DNA of 64,000 bases from Glandiceps talaboti (Eukaryota; Hemichordata; Enteropneusta; Spengelidae). Positions 63,468 through 64,000 of the stretch are shown piece by piece; position 1 is the stretch's first letter, and every line of letters starts with the position of its first letter. The notes under the pieces are model-generated. The model was not told where the DNA came from. It did no database searches and saw nothing but the letters and a program-made list of their open reading frames with translations. The stretch is from positions 13,321,501 through 13,385,500 of the forward strand of contig NC_135566.1 in assembly GCF_964340395.1 (NCBI RefSeq), in the 5' to 3' direction. The position numbers and the translations under genes are program-made.

Positions 63468-64000
63468 GTGAGTACCATTGTAAATCTTTGAGACAGTAAA
63501 GAATAGAGAGAGTAAAAGTCCTTCTGTGTGAAAGGCAGTTTGTTATATTTTTTTCTCATCAAGAGCCGTAGTTCAGTTCAGTTCAGTTAACTGAATTTCC
63601 TCCACTATCTGGAGAACCACAGTGACCTGTGTAAAGGAAAAGACAAGGACAAAACAGACATTAACAAAGAACAACATAAAAAGAGAACGGTGACAATCCA
63701 AGGCCATAACAATTCTGACCAATCAAAATTTTGTGATTATTCCTAAAGTGAAACAACGACGATGGCGTAGTGCAAATAGTAGCCCTCTAGAGATGGCCTC
63801 AACTTATATACATGTACACATCTTACTTTTGGTTGTTATTAGCAAGGTGTTAGTAAAATAAGTGTTAATCTGTGTGTTTTATCCTGAAATGACGTCAATT
63901 GTTTCAAGAGTCCCATATATATGTAAACGCCCGATGTGAGGTGATCTAAGTACTGCTTGTAATGTGCGTATATGTATACAGAAAATTGCAAAGTAAAGGC
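63468..64000 (+). other. Start of the next intron
   Basis: No exon recognised before the window ends. A ttcagttcagttcagttaactgaa stretch lies near 63571-63592. Confidence 0.7.

Overview
This is eukaryotic genomic DNA: AT-rich, CpG-poor, with GT-AG introns, many microsatellites, SINE-like copies and foldback (MITE-like) elements. The recurring ACATGTACATGT motif and the repeat load fit a marine invertebrate animal. I cannot tell from sequence alone whether it is an ambulacrarian, a lancelet or a lophotrochozoan.

The only gene I can support is one large plus-strand gene. It enters the window already in progress or begins before position 10501, and it runs past the right edge. Fourteen exons (10501 to 63467) join with fully consistent splice phases into about 1,082 codons. 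The protein is a smoothelin (SMTN-family actin-associated cytoskeletal protein). It carries five copies of the SMTN motif joined by low-complexity linkers, and the last module is followed by the Glu/Arg-rich helix and Ser/Thr-rich linker that precede the calponin-homology domain in vertebrate smoothelins. The CH domain itself should lie to the right of the window. The motifs follow an exon-cassette design: a 76-bp exon (phase 0 to 1) encodes the second half of a motif, and the next exon or exons carry a linker plus the first half of the following motif. The 76-bp exon occurs four times. In module 1 the two exon types are fused.

Layout: 1-10500, no exon seen, with a palindromic element, minisatellites and a 37-bp tandem array. 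10501-10875, module 1. 10876-21950, an 11-kb intron with tandem repeats and mobile elements. 21951-28794, eight closely spaced exons (modules 2-4), one with a Cys-rich CDSK/CDNK repeat and one with a Lys/Val octad repeat. 28795-56982, a 28-kb intron full of foldback elements, a tRNA-derived SINE and simple repeats. This intron also holds two candidate alternative exons: a 3'-terminal exon near 34784 and an ATG-free, CpG-rich 5'UTR-like exon near 35535-35905. Together they would divide the gene into a long N-terminal product and a short C-terminal product, reminiscent of the internal-promoter smoothelin-A/B arrangement in vertebrates. 56983-63467, the final SMTN module and pre-CH linker.

No other protein gene, rRNA or functional tRNA gene is supported. 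Most open frames are simple repeats, repeat-element sequence or shadows of the exons.
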